From Tachypleus tridentatus (lineage: Eukaryota > Arthropoda > Merostomata > Xiphosura > Limulidae): a stretch of DNA of 64,000 bases. The position numbers and the translations under genes were made by a program. Under the pieces are notes generated by a model that was not told the origin of the DNA, searched no databases, and was given only the letters and a program-made list of their open reading frames with translations. Shown in pieces: positions 35,942 through 46,959 of this stretch. Numbering within the stretch: position 1 is the stretch's first letter; each line of letters opens with the position of its first letter. Where the stretch lies: NCBI RefSeq assembly GCF_004210375.1, contig NC_134832.1, positions 154,997,592-155,061,591 on the forward strand, in the 5' to 3' direction.

Positions 35942-36587
35942 AAAACTTGTTAGATTTTTAAGTTATGCGCTCATACAGCGGTCGGCTTCCTTGTGTTTAG
36001 AAATAATGAATCGTAATATTTATTGCTCAAACGGCAAAAATGAAGAATTAAAAATCTGAAGCCTCATTCTTTATATTTATTTTTTAAATTAACTAAGTTT
36101 CTCCAATAACTCATTCCATACTACATGAGAAAAAACAGTTAACAGAATTTAGAGACAAAATATAAACTTAATTATTACCTAACAGTACAGGTTTAAAATG
36201 AGAAACATATATCACTATCTATACACAATCAAGATTTTTATTCTGTATAGAAACTACACACATTATATTATTATTTTACAATGTTTCACTCGTACACTAT
36301 TGTTTATAGTAGGTATTGAGGTTTCCTTTAGAATATAAGATTAATGATAGATAAAAATATGTAAAATAAAATAAGATATTATAACTGTAAAATAACAATC
36401 TACAAATAACTTAGAAGTTGACAGGTGGCGCTCTCACATTCAAAAAGTTGAATAATCGTCTGAAAAGACATATGTATCGTTGTGAATTTTAACAACTGAA
36501 GTAAAACACTAACACACTATAATATAACACCAGAACAACTTCTGTTATAGTTTTTGTATGGGGTGTAAACTTATATATGATGTTAGC
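35942..36587. other. AT-rich sequence without recognised features
   Basis: Nothing seen beyond high A/T content. Confidence 0.55.
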
Positions 36588-36800
36588 TCTGTTTAACTGT
36601 ATAATACGATTCTGTTTAACTGTATAATATGATTCTGTTTAACTGTATAATACGATTCTGTTTAACTGTATAATACGATTCTGTTTAACTGTACAATACG
36701 ATTCTGTTTAACTGTATCATAATATTCTGTTTAACTGTATAATATGATTCTGTTTAGCTGTATAATATGATTCTGTTTAATTGTATAATACGATTCTGTA
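36588..36800. repeat. 23-bp minisatellite, about 9 copies
   Basis: The unit is CTGTTTAACTGTATAATACG plus ATT, with ATACG and ATATG variants. Confidence 0.93.
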
Positions 36801-37003
36801 TAATTTTCATGTTTTATCCTCTTTAGGTTGACATGTTGCACATTTCATGTATTCTGATGTTTTAGACAGCTTAATGTCGCCTACATTCCAATGACTATCC
36901 TTACGTACTAATATGTTTAATTATGTGTATTACACATTTAATTCATTATCTTACTTTACCTTTTATTAATCTCATTCTAAAGTGTTTTTATTTTAAATTT
37001 TGT

Positions 37004-37613
37004 TATATGTCAGTGAACTTCAACATTAACAGTTAGTGACTATTCTAATTGTCTTATATGTCAGTGAACTTCAACATTAACAGTTAGTGACTATTCTAAT
37101 TGTCTTATATGTCAGTGAACTTCAACATTAACAGTTAGTGACAATTCTAATTGTCTTATATGTCAGTGAACTTCAACATTAACAGTTAGTGACTATTCTA
37201 ATTGTCTTATCCGTCAGTGAACTTCAACATTAACAGTTAGTGACTATTCTACTTATATGTCAGTGAACTTCAACATTAACAGTTAGTGACTATTCTAATT
37301 GTCTTATACGTCAGTGAACTTCAACATTAACAGTTAGTGACTATTCTACTTGTCTTATATGTCAGTGAACTTCAACATTAACAGTTAGTGACTATTCTAA
37401 TTGTCTTATATGTCAGTGAACTTCAACATTAACAGTTAGTGACTATTCTAATTGTCTTATACGTCAGTGAACTTCAACATTAACAGTTAGTGACTATTCT
37501 AATTGTCTTATACGGCAGTGAACTTAACACTGATAGTTGGTGACTATTTTACTTGTCTTATAGGTCAGTGAGCTTCAACACTGACAGTTGGTGACTATTT
37601 TACTTGTCTTATA
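37004..37613. repeat. 51-bp minisatellite, first segment, about 12 copies
   Basis: The unit contains TATGTCAGTGAACTTCAACA, TTAACAGTTAGTGACTATTC and TAATTGTCT. Units are nearly identical up to 37500, then the last two diverge (CACTGACAGTTGGTGAC). The array continues beyond the mariner insertion at 37614 and again beyond the LINE at 44248. Confidence 0.95.
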
Positions 37614-38519
37614 TTAGGTTGTCTATAAATAAATGTCATTTTTGAACTGCAACGTTTAGAAAAGTATAAACCATTGTTGTAAATCATGCTTTAACCAAAG
37701 TAAGCAACGTTTACTTCAACACACTTGTAACGATGACATTTATGCCCCTGCTGTAGAAATCAGAGTTTCTTTGGTCAGCGACATCCCTAATAGCTTTTTC
37801 TGCTGCTGCTTGGCTTTGAAAGCATTTATTGTTGAAAATATTGTGAAAGTACTTGAAAAAACGAAAATCTGTAGGGAAACGGCCTGGGAACTAAGGTGGA
37901 TGAGGCAGAAGCTCGATTCCCAATTCGTTCAATTTTTGGAGCGTCATCCTTGACAGGTCTTGTAAAGCCGATTTTGTTGATCTTCAGTCGGCTCATGCAG
38001 AATCCACTCATCCAACTTTTTCGTCTTTCCAATCGCACAAAGATGGTTGACAATGCTTGATTTGCTTGTGTCTAACGTTTCTGCAAGCTCATGTACTGTT
38101 ATGCAAGGGTCTGTCTCAACTGTTTCCATTAATGTGTTTTCATCTAAAGATGGCTTCCTTCCACGACCTTCGTGGTCTTCAAGATTTTCATCTCCATGTC
38201 GAAATCTTTAGAACCAACGCTGAACTGTACGTTCAGTAACAGATCCATAGCTGAATGCCTGGTTTGTAGTTCCGTGTAGTTCCGTTAGCTTTTCGTCCAA
38301 GTTTGAAGTCGTAGAGGAAAATCGGATGAAAGTCCTTTATGTCCATGCTGCCTTGTGTGTTGTGAAACTTACTCTGACTAGAGTTGAAACAGCAGACAAT
38401 GGAGACACCTTGTAAGCAACAAACACTAGATTAAACCAACCAACCAACGATAAGTTACTCAATATTCAGCTTCCAAATGTCATCGTGAGAATTCCGACAG
38501 TTATTTCTGTACAACCTAA
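37614..38519 (-). mobile_element. Mariner element, internally deleted, inserted in the 51-bp array
   Basis: The left end reads TTAGGTTGTCTATAAATAAA. The reverse complement of the right end reads TTAGGTTGTACAGAAATAAC, so the terminal inverted repeats match well. TA dinucleotides at 37612-37613 and 38520-38521 are the expected duplication, and the flanks join to restore the array phrase CTTATATGTCAGTGAAC. At 906 bp it is shorter than the 1.2-1.3 kb usual for mariner, which fits the loss of much of the catalytic domain. Confidence 0.93.
37640..38349 (-). pseudogene. Mariner transposase remnant
   Basis: Transposase of the enclosing mariner element; in intact relatives it cuts and pastes the element at TA sites in the nucleus. 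On the minus strand a start-like ATGGACATAAAGGAC (about 38349) leads into a helix-turn-helix region with SYGSVTERTVQRWF, interrupted by stops, and then a 61-codon open stretch (38129-37944) holding ITVHELAETLDTSKSSIVNH, the second DNA-binding helix region. After a motif like EPTEDQQNRLYK the reading jumps to a frame-shifted fragment resembling the LNELG...LPHPPYSPDL end of the DDE/D domain. The middle, including most catalytic aspartates, is gone. It cannot encode an active enzyme. Confidence 0.88.
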
Positions 38520-38957
38520 TATGTCAGTGAACATCAACACTGATGGTTAGTGAGTATTATACTCGAATTATATGTAATTGATCTGCTACAGTGACAGTTA
38601 GTGACTATTCAAATTGTCTTACATGTCACGTAGATGCAGAATTGGCAGTTTGTGACTACTCAAATAAGGCAGTGAGTTGAAACATCGACAGTTAGTAAAT
38701 ATTGTACTTGTCTTATATATCAGTAAGCTGCAACATTGACAGTTGGTGACTATTCTACTTGTCGTATATGTCAGTGAACAGTAACATTGACAGTTAGTTA
38801 CTCTTCTACTTGTAGCATATGTCAGTGAACTCTAACATTAAGAGGTGGTTTGTAGTTACTCCATAATTTATATGACAATGAGCTACAACATTCACATCTT
38901 GCTATTGAGTTTCTACTCTATTTGTCCAATATGTCAGCAAGTTCTAACATCGATAGT
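38520..38957. repeat. 51-bp minisatellite, second segment, diverged
   Basis: Six to eight diverged units carrying TATGTCAGTGAAC, ACTTGTCTTATATATCAGT and GACAGTTAGTGAC. The segment begins at the mariner's right TA and ends at ACATCGATAGT, the LINE target site. Confidence 0.85.
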
Positions 38958-39292
38958 CGATTGATTAGCTGTTTAACGTGTAGTGACGCTAAGGAACTAG
39001 GCTATCTGCGCCAAACAGCCGGTAAAAAATTAAAAATAAAAGTAAAGTTATTTAAATATATTGAAAATAATCATGTTAAATCAAAACAAAGGTCAATTTT
39101 CAAATTAAAAACTTAATTAGAATTAAAATGGCCAACGGTCCTTAAAAATGTAAAAACGCAAGTGAGGTGGACAGTGTTACCATCGCCAAGTATACTGTCC
39201 AACGTCAAGGGTGAACCCATGGTAAAAACTTAACTAAGATGGTGTCGTCGCTCATGGTCGTAACGAGAGCACGACAGTAAAGGCAACTGTGA

Positions 39293-39680
39293 CTCGAGTG
39301 TCACACAGACCACACACTGGTATTGTGACTTGAGTGTCACACAGACCGCACACTGGTATTGTGACTTGAGTGTCACACAGACCACACACTGGTACTGTGA
39401 CTTGAGTGTCACACAGACCACACACTGATGCTGTGACCTGAGTGTCACACAGACCACAAACTGGTACTGTGATCTGAGTATCACACAGACCACACACTGG
39501 TGCTGTGACCTGAGTGTCACACAGACCACACACTGGTACTGTGGCTTGAGTGTCACACAGACCACACACTGGTACTGTGACTTGAGTGTCACACAGACCA
39601 CATACCGGTACTGTGACTTGAGTGTCACACAGACCACATACTGGTACTGTGACCTCAGTGTCACACAGACCACACGCTGG
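39293..39680. repeat. 36-bp minisatellite in the LINE 3' region, about 11 copies
   Basis: The unit contains GAGTGTCACACAGACCACAC and ACTGGTACTGTGACTT. Thirty-six is a multiple of 3, giving minus-strand frames of 151 and 105 codons in two phases (39230-39685 and 39252-39569). They are repeats of 12 residues with no domain. The position, between the RNase H remnant and the LINE 3' end, suggests it belongs to the LINE 3' UTR. Confidence 0.92.
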
Positions 39681-39787
39681 TGCATCAGTACCAGATTAAA
39701 AAAGAAAACGACGAGTTAAAAAATGTGACCAGTGTGTAGTCTAGTTAATACAACTTCCTCCTTTCAATCATTACAGAAACAAAATGA

Positions 39788-40225
39788 TCAAAAAGTAATG
39801 GAAGGTTTGGTCTGTGGTGTCAGCAATCTCGTTTCCATGAATTCCAAAGTGGCATGGTTTCCAGAAAGAAAACCTAGATAGAAATGGAGGATAAAGAGAA
39901 ATGGGCCAATTGGTTTTGAACAGCAATGAAAATAGGGTAAGAACTGATGTAAAGCGATTCCAGGGCTAGTAGAGAGCAAAGCAAGTTGGTATAAATATAT
40001 AGTACAGTTCAAGTACTGCATAGCTTTTACATAATCCAGAACAAGAGAAACGGCGTAAAATTTGACAGTGAACACAGAAACTGTAGAGGGTATCCTGTGT
40101 GCAACCACTAAACCACAAAAAACCACGGCAGAGCACACAAAGCCATCTGACTTTGAACCATGTATATAAATGGGAATGGAAGGATGGCTAAAAAAATTTG
40201 GGCAAATAGAAAATAGTACTTCCAA
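39788..40225 (-). pseudogene. LINE RNase H domain remnant
   Basis: Part of ORF2 of the LINE. A 145-codon frame contains IYIHGSKSDGF, matching the YTDGSK motif at the start of RNase H domains with the aspartate replaced by histidine, then VVAHRIPSTVSVFTVKFYAV, matching the SxFTAELxAI segment with the key glutamate changed. The GN(E)xAD-like end is blurred after GNHATLEF. In active elements this domain removes the RNA strand of the hybrid. The catalytic residues are lost, so this is inactive. Confidence 0.8.
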
Positions 40226-40462
40226 TCAGGAGTGCCCACCTTCCTCAGATGACTTAAAGAAAGGTCACACTTGAAGATGGTAATAAGTCATGATTGAATG
40301 AGCTGACGATGGAGACAGCAATGTCATCTAACGTCAAATTCAATTTAGCTAGCTGTATCTTATACGAAGGCTGAAAGGAACAATGATAGACTGTATATTC
40401 TGAAAAAGCAAGGCACACTGAGCAAGGAAAACACAATCCCAGGCAGGATGTTGTGGTAAGAA

Positions 40463-41715
40463 TCACAGTTTTGAAGTATGCAGTAAAGACAGTTGCAAAC
40501 GGCGAAGTTGTAGAGGACGCTCATGAAACTCAGTGCAAAGGCCCGGAAACCTCGGGTAGAGAATAAGCCCCTGCTGGTGAACGGGGTCCAAAATCTTCAA
40601 AGCCGAAGTCCTTCCAGAGCCACAGACTAGAGACCCATAGTCCAATTTTGATAAAATAAGGGCATGATAGATCTTTAGCATAGAATGTTGATCTGCTCCC
40701 CAAGAAGGAAAGAGAGGAAGGACATGGAGAATGTTCAGTACCCTTGTACATTTGACATTTAGTTGTTTCATATGTGGATTAAAGGTCAGCTTACAATAAA
40801 AGATAAGCCCCAAGAACTTTGCCTCATGGACCACAGAAAGCACAATGCTCAGGATCAGGGTGAATACTGCATTTGTGGCAAAAGTGCATGCAAATGGTTT
40901 TAGAGAGAGAAAATGTAAAATCATTTATTGTGGTACACTTCAGTAAACGATTGAGGGCAGTCTGTAGTTGCCACTCAATAAACCTCATTGTTGACAACTG
41001 ACATGAGATGTGAAAGTCATCAACATACCACTTGTTTGTAAGAGTAAGAGAGAGTTGTCCAGTGATAGCTCTAATCTTTATACTGAAAAGTGTGATACTC
41101 AAGACACAGCCCTGAGGGACTCCAAGTTTCTGTGGGTAAAACGGGAAAGTGTCGAGCCCACATTACTTGGAATCTTCATTCCATTAAAATGTTTTTGATA
41201 AAAATGAGCAAATAGCTATGCAAGCCATATGAGTGGAGGTCTTGCAAAATGCCATATTTACACGTAATAGCATAAGCCTACTTAAGTTAAAAAAACAACA
41301 AGATCTTGTTGATTGTTAAAGGCTTCTTTAATTGACGTTTCAAGTCAAATCAGGTGGTTCATGGTGGAGCTCTATCATCAGAACCCACGCTGGGTGAGCG
41401 AGAGGAGACTGCTTGACTCGAGAATCAAGGAAGAAGAGCATTAACCATCCTTTCTAATATTTTACAGAGACAGCTCGTCAAAGCAACTGGACTGTAGTTT
41501 GAAGAAATCTTGAGATCCTTCCCATGCTTACCAAAAAGGGAGGACAATACTCCGATGCCAAACATCGGGAAGAGTGTTCTCCTGCCAGATCTCGTTAAAA
41601 CAACCAGAAGAGTTGCAAGACAGGCAGGAGAAAAATGATGCAGCATTTTGTAGTATATATCATCAGGTCTGACTGATGTATTACCAGACCAATGAAGAGC
41701 AAGCTCGAGTTCCAC
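40463..41715 (-). pseudogene. LINE reverse transcriptase remnant
   Basis: ORF2 reverse transcriptase, broken into at least three frames. First fragment (41715-41425): VRPDDIYYKMLHHFSP, then NYSPVALTSCLCKILERMVN, matching the NYRPI(A/S)LTS block. Second (41102-40824): YVDDF catalytic motif at 41027-41013, then ALNRL and SKTICMHFC. Third (40924-40463): KFLGLIFYCKLTFNPH, the GxxxDxxLxFxxH block, then a ILSKLDYGSLVCGSGR segment typical of Jockey-type C-termini. The enzyme would copy LINE RNA at the cut target. Frameshifts and stops separate the pieces. Confidence 0.9.
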
Positions 41716-42199
41716 CAGTGTAAAGGGATGATATTCATATAAACAATCACCCTGAGAGGAAAGAGGCGATCACTCTACCCAAGTCTTGATGGCTATGAAG
41801 GTGGAGGATGAAGTATAAGTGCTAGACGCACGACAAAAGCTTTCACCAAAAGTATCGGCGATGCTCTGGTCATCAGAAACTTCCTAGCTATCGGAAAACA
41901 AGATCAAAAGGGACAGAAGTATAGTCCACTGCCCTTCCGAATCTTGTCCCTTATCACTTTGGAACTGGTGGTAGAAGAGATGCTGGTTGTGAACTTAATA
42001 CAAGATTCATCGTGGGTTTGATGTTTTACCTACCAAGCATCTGCATGGACCCACCGAAAATCAATGTGATTTGAAAGTATGGGATGTCTACAAAAGGTAT
42101 CCCAGGTCTGTTTTTGAGCCTTCCATGCCATGTATCAGACAGGATGCCGTGAAAAACGTTTCAAGGTTTTAAGAATACATTGAGCAGTTGTCAGGACAA

Positions 42200-42942
42200 T
42201 ACAGCCACGCAGTCGTCTATTGATAGCTTACAGACGATGGAATGGTCAAGGTCTCAGAGAACAGTGAAAGAGGGCCAGTTGGCCTGGTCCAGCTTCCACC
42301 AAGACACGTGGATCGAGTGGCATCGACCGCAACATATCTCCCTCAAAATGATAGAAAAATTATCACTGTCCCGTGGGTCACTGTCAATCCTCCAAGAGAA
42401 AAGTGAAGAAGAACATATAGAAAGGTAAATAATAGTAGAAGACTGATTAGGTGCCTGAAAATACGTATAAGAACCAGCACTGAAGAGAGAAAGGTTGTGA
42501 TCCAAGAGCATACTTTCTACAGAATGACCTCTCCTATCAATATCAGCACCATCACAGAGGGGATTAAAAAGGGAAACGGTAACTGCTCCATGAGGACATC
42601 AAGGTTTGACTGATCATAGGTCTCTCCAGAAGACAGGTAGAGAGAACAAACAATGACCCAAGGAAACACGGATGGCTACGGCCTCCAAGTGTGTAACGAG
42701 TGGCAAAGAGAGGGAGAACACATTCTGATCGACCAGTAGTGCTACTCCTCCACGCACCAGTCCATCGCACAATCTGTCATTTCTGTACAAAATAAACTGT
42801 TGAAAGGTGGCTGTATTGGAAGGTTTCTGAGACGTTTCCCATAAAGATAGACACACATAGGATGATAAGAACCAATCATATTCTTAATGTCATATATATT
42901 CGAGCTGAAACCTCGACAGTTCCATTGTATCAGTGTGGCCAT
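42200..42942 (-). pseudogene. LINE endonuclease domain remnant
   Basis: Start of ORF2. The 66-codon frame from 42942 begins MATLIQWNCRGFSSNI, matching the IQWNxRGxxxN opening of endonuclease/exonuclease/phosphatase domains of Jockey elements. A frame-shifted continuation (42856-42614) has RGGVALLVDQNV, the GGVAxLV block. A further fragment lies at 42511-42254. The usual QET glutamate block is replaced by LYGKRLR, so a catalytic residue is missing. In intact LINEs this domain nicks the target. Confidence 0.83.
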
Positions 42943-42999
42943 TTGTATTTAGACGGTGAACTGGGTGGAGAACCTTTCGGTTTATGACAACTTCGTTTT

Positions 43000-44030
43000 T
43001 CTTCATTAGAAGGAAGTCTTTCAGAGTGGAACAGCACATTTCCGAGATTGTAACTTCCGAGACTCGGGATACGAAATATTGTTTACAGTTGCTCTTCTTT
43101 TACTTCCACCGCTTGGCACAAAATCGAAAGTACAAATTAAACCATCACAGTTAACACAGTGTGGTTCCATTTTGCACTCGTGGGCGTTAGGATGTTTGCC
43201 ACCACAGCGATCACACGTTAAAGATCAAGAGATCTTTGGATATTGGAACCACTGGCAATAGAAAGACCAAAGAGGGTTGGGAATTTATGGCCGTGCCGCT
43301 TACAATTTAAATATCCTGTTTTGATAGTGGACGTGGTGACGTATAGGTCAAAATAAATACATTTGTAGGTAGCATTATTTCGTTCTTCATAGTGAAGATA
43401 TGGCGCATTGCAGAAAAGATTTAGTTGGAAAAACCAGCGAGGATTTCCGACTCTGGAATGTTCTTTAAATTCCTCTCAACTATAGCTCATCTGGAAGAAT
43501 GTAAATTTGCATTGGGAGAAACATCAATGGATATGTCGTTCATGGCGTTCGACTTCAAGACAAATTTGATGTGTTATGGTGAATATGCTTCCACCAAAAC
43601 GTCTCCTGAGCACGGCTTCCTGACTGACTTGGGGGAACCAGCAAGCCCCTCTAATCCATTTTGAATGAAGAAAGAGACATCTGCTCAAAGGATTTCTTAT
43701 ACAATGAATGCAGAAAGAGGAATCGACGTATTGAGTTAGACTGTGATGGTAGCTGTACACCAGCACCTTCCATACGTGGTGTTTGTCAATAATCTGTTTT
43801 TTTTTTTCATTTTTATTTTTTGTTCATCAATGGAAGTATCCATAATAACCTTTCATTGTCCATTTTCTTTAACTACTACAGAGGAGACACACTGCAGGGC
43901 CAAACATTGCATCAGCAGCAGCACTATACACAAACACTAGTGTCAGACATAATGTCCACAACATCCGTTGAAAACGTCAAACACTGGTATTCGGTTTACC
44001 CTAGTCCAAGTGGACCGGCTGACAGACCCT
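43000..44030 (-). pseudogene. LINE ORF1 (gag-like) remnant with zinc knuckle
   Basis: On the minus strand at 43215-43142 the sequence reads CDRCGGKHPNAHEC, then KMEPHCVNCDG, with cysteine and histidine spacing like the tandem zinc knuckles of Jockey ORF1 proteins, which bind the LINE RNA. Upstream (43766-43524) an 80-codon frame is open but not recognisable. The domain lies just 5' of the endonuclease, as expected for ORF1 preceding ORF2. Boundaries are approximate. Confidence 0.7.
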
Positions 44031-44248
44031 GAGAGAATCCCCCGACGGCCGCCAATCTACAGATATTCGGGGTCAAAGTGGTGTGTTAACGTTGGACACC
44101 TCAACCACTAGGATCCATCCTCCTCTTCAGAGTTGCCACGCATAGAAAACAAGTGAGTGAATGTTTAACTCCAAGAGGAGGCGTACTGAAACTACAGAAT
44201 GTTCTCTGGGAAGTCCTCTCACCACGTACAGGAATTCATCTCGGAGGG

Positions 44249-44850
44249 ACATCGATAGTTAGTGACTATTTTACTTGTCTTATACGTCAGTCAGCTGCAA
44301 CACTGACAGTTAGTGACTATACTAATTGTCTTATTTGTCAGTGAGCTGCAACACTGACATTTAGTGACTATTCTAATTGTCTTGTTTGTCACTGAGCTGC
44401 AACACTGACAGTTAGTGACAATTCTAATTGTCTTATTTGTCAGTGAGCTGCAACTCTGACAGTTAGTGACTATTTTACTCGCCTTACATGTTAGTAAACT
44501 ACAAAATTCATTGCAAGGTAATGATTTTCTAATATGTTTGTCTTGTATGACTTTAAGTTGGAACAATGACAGTAAGTGACTATTCTACTTACATGTCAGT
44601 AAGCTGCAACATTTATGCTAATTAGTGACTATTCGATTTGCGTTACATATCGGTGAACTGCGTCATTGATAGTGAGTGACTATTCTACTTATCTTAGATG
44701 TCAATCTGCAGCAGCATTGAATATTAGTGACTATTCTACTCGTCTTATACGTCAGTGAGCTGCAACACTGAGAGGTAGTGACTATTCTAATTGTCTTATA
44801 CGTCAGTGAGCTGCAACACTGACAGGTAGTGACTATTTTACTTTCAAATT
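44249..44850. repeat. 51-bp minisatellite, third segment, diverged
   Basis: Units with CTTATACGTCAGTGAGCTGC, AACACTGACAGTTAGTGACT. About 11 diverged copies, starting with the LINE's duplicated target ACATCGATAGT. Units resemble the diverged edge of the first segment more than its homogenised core. Confidence 0.9.
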
Positions 44851-45273
44851 ATATAATATTATCAAGCATTAACATATTACTTCATACACGTATTAGGAAA
44901 AGATAAATTATCGATAAATATAAAAGCTATTTATGACTGGCTACTGAAATAGATAAACGGTGCAAAAAAACGTTCATGATGGAAGTGGACATGTCACTTG
45001 ATCCAACTCTTTGTCTATCGAAAATCTGGAGAGAAGAAAATCCGGATGACTTTGTATTGCTTTAATATGAGCCTTCTGTGCTAATGGTAGTCACATATAC
45101 AATATGACGTGATGTGTGTAATAGATTAGTTGTCTAGTCATCTTCGGGAAAGTTTGATATAAAATGAAAATGAACAAATAGAGTCCATCAGAAAATTTAT
45201 CACTATTATGTGTTTTTTTTTCAAAGAGTTATTTGTGAACTGAATTATTCCATAATGTTATCCCTCAGTTACT
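44851..45273. other. AT-rich sequence without recognised features
   Basis: Nothing seen. Confidence 0.5.
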
Positions 45274-45420
45274 CTACAATATTTCGCTCCCCAGTGGCTC
45301 AGCGGTATGTCTGCGGACTTACGATGCTAAAAAACGGGTTTCGATACCCGTGGTGGGCAGAGCACAGATAGCCCATTGAGCGGCTTTGTGCATAATTCAA
45401 AATAACAACTACAATATTTC
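45274..45420 (+). mobile_element. Short tRNA-headed SINE, subfamily 2, with 12-bp target-site duplication
   Basis: The best copy of its subfamily. Element 45286-45408: GCTCCCCAGTGGCTCAGCGG, GTCTGCGGACTTACGATGCT, B box GGGTTTCGATACCC, GTGGTGGGCAGAGCACAGAT, AGCCCATTGAGCGGCTTTGT and a short AAATAACAA tail. CTACAATATTTC flanks it exactly (45274-45285 and 45409-45420). Confidence 0.93.
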
Positions 45421-46221
45421 TATCATAACGTTTAAAGCATAAGTGAACTTCGCCAGGTTTAACTTGATATTATAATATTTTTCAGCTTATTGTATAATAA
45501 AGCATTGATAATTAATTTGCTTATGTTATTATTATTCTAAACGATCTTAAATAATCCTAATGACTACAAATGACTTGGGAGATTTCTTTAGTCTAACGAA
45601 GAAATCAATTTCCATCTTTCTCTACAAGACATCTTGCCTTTTCTCGAGCTTTGTGTCTCAATTCTTTGTGAGATTATCTCGATCACTAAAGATAGGGACT
45701 ATCCATCACCCATTCCTCTCCAGACAACACCGCCTTTAGCAGATAAGACCGGCTCTCCTAATGAGTAATTTCAATGTGCACAGGAAATTAGGGCCATCAC
45801 TTAGAACAGTAGCTACTATCAGATTTAACTGCCCTTGTCCAAATCCGCGACACCCCGCGCTTTTTCCGAGGGTCGAGTTTTGTATCCGGAAATTTAAGTT
45901 TGTAGCAATGGTAACTTGTTTACAGCATACGTGCACGAGGCCAGGCTGAGAGAATTGCCCGTTCCTGGCAGTTACGGTTGAGCTGGCGGGTTTCTTATTT
46001 TTCTCATTGAAGATATAGATCAATGATAATGTAATGAAACTGAAACTTCAGTAGGATGTCGGGAGGGAGGTCTTCACGTCCAGCACTGTGATTCCGGGTA
46101 TCCCGTGAGGTCACAAACGGTTTTAAAATAGTCACAACGATTGTGGTGACCTTTCTAAATGAAGTAATCGCAAACTTAACTTTAATTAAAGTAGGAATAA
46201 ACACAAGCTAGATATTTAAGA

Positions 46222-46252
<31 letters not shown>

Positions 46253-46464
46253 AGTATAATTATTTTCAATACTTCATCCCCATAGTTATTTGTAGTTTAC
46301 GTATAGATAGTTTTCTACCGAGGTCTAAGGAGAGTTTTAGCAGAGATCAAAATGGTTCTTGTATTTTAAAATCAACTGACATTTAACAACGTTAAGGTGT
46401 TACACCTCGTGAGCAGAGTTACGTTTATCTCGCTATTTGTTTTGGCGCAAGATCACAATGGACT
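45421..46464. other. Unique sequence; (TAA)n/(TTA)n microsatellite at 46222-46252
   Basis: A more balanced stretch at 45640-46170 holds overlapping frames of 62-95 codons on both strands without motifs. The trinucleotide run AATAATAATA followed by TTATTATTAT is a small perfect inverted repeat. Confidence 0.45.
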
Positions 46465-46620
46465 ACTGCTGACTTACAGACTGATATAATATGGTACATC
46501 GATCGTCTACAGCCTGATATAATATTATACATAGATCGTCTAAAGACTGATATAATATGATACATAGATCGTCTACAGACTGATATAATATGGCACACGG
46601 ATCGTCTACAGAGTGATTTA
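46465..46620. repeat. 33-bp minisatellite, 4-5 copies
   Basis: The unit contains ATCGTCTACAGACTGATATA and ATATGATACAT. The 63-codon minus-strand frame over it (46463-46654) is periodic. Confidence 0.9.
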
Positions 46621-46959
46621 ACTTGCTGATTGTTATATTTGGTGATTTATTCAATGGTAGCTGTTGTTTTTATATAAGTATGAGAAAGTGTAGCCTGGGT
46701 GAAAGACAGTGAGGAAAGTACGATCTATAGAGCTCTTTAACTGATAAGAAAAAATGACAAAAAAATAATGTCAACTGTTTCGATAAGACTGATACAGTTA
46801 AACAAATGGTTCAATGCATCAAAACATCGTGAAAATTATTCTCAAATACGTGTGAATTAAACCCCAAATCAGTTCAGGTGCAAGAGATAAGGCTGAACGA
46901 GCACATAATTAGTGTAGTGTCTGTGTGTAACCAAAGTGTTTAATTTGACATCAGGGTAA
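46621..46959. other. Sequence without recognised features
   Basis: AT-rich. May include the diverged 5' part of the Tc1-like element that follows, but no terminal repeat is visible. Confidence 0.4.

Larger units (their letters stand above)
38958..44248 (-). mobile_element. Jockey-like LINE, about 5.3 kb, apparently end to end, coding capacity lost
   Basis: ACATCGATAGT occurs at 38947-38957 and 44249-44259, an 11-bp target-site duplication inside the 51-bp array. Joining the flanks restores the array. Read on the minus strand from 44248, the order is a GC-richer 5' end starting CCCTCCGAGATGAATTCCTG, an ORF1-like zinc-knuckle region (about 43215-43140), endonuclease (from about 42942), reverse transcriptase with YVDDF (41027-41013), RNase H (40225-39788), then a 3' region with a 36-bp minisatellite. 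Non-LTR retrotransposon of the Jockey type. All frames carry stops and shifts. Confidence 0.9.

Noticed and set aside
39230..39685. Cysteine-rich 151- and 105-codon frames
   Set aside because: They are two phases of the 36-bp minisatellite in the LINE 3' region; the cysteines repeat only because the DNA does.
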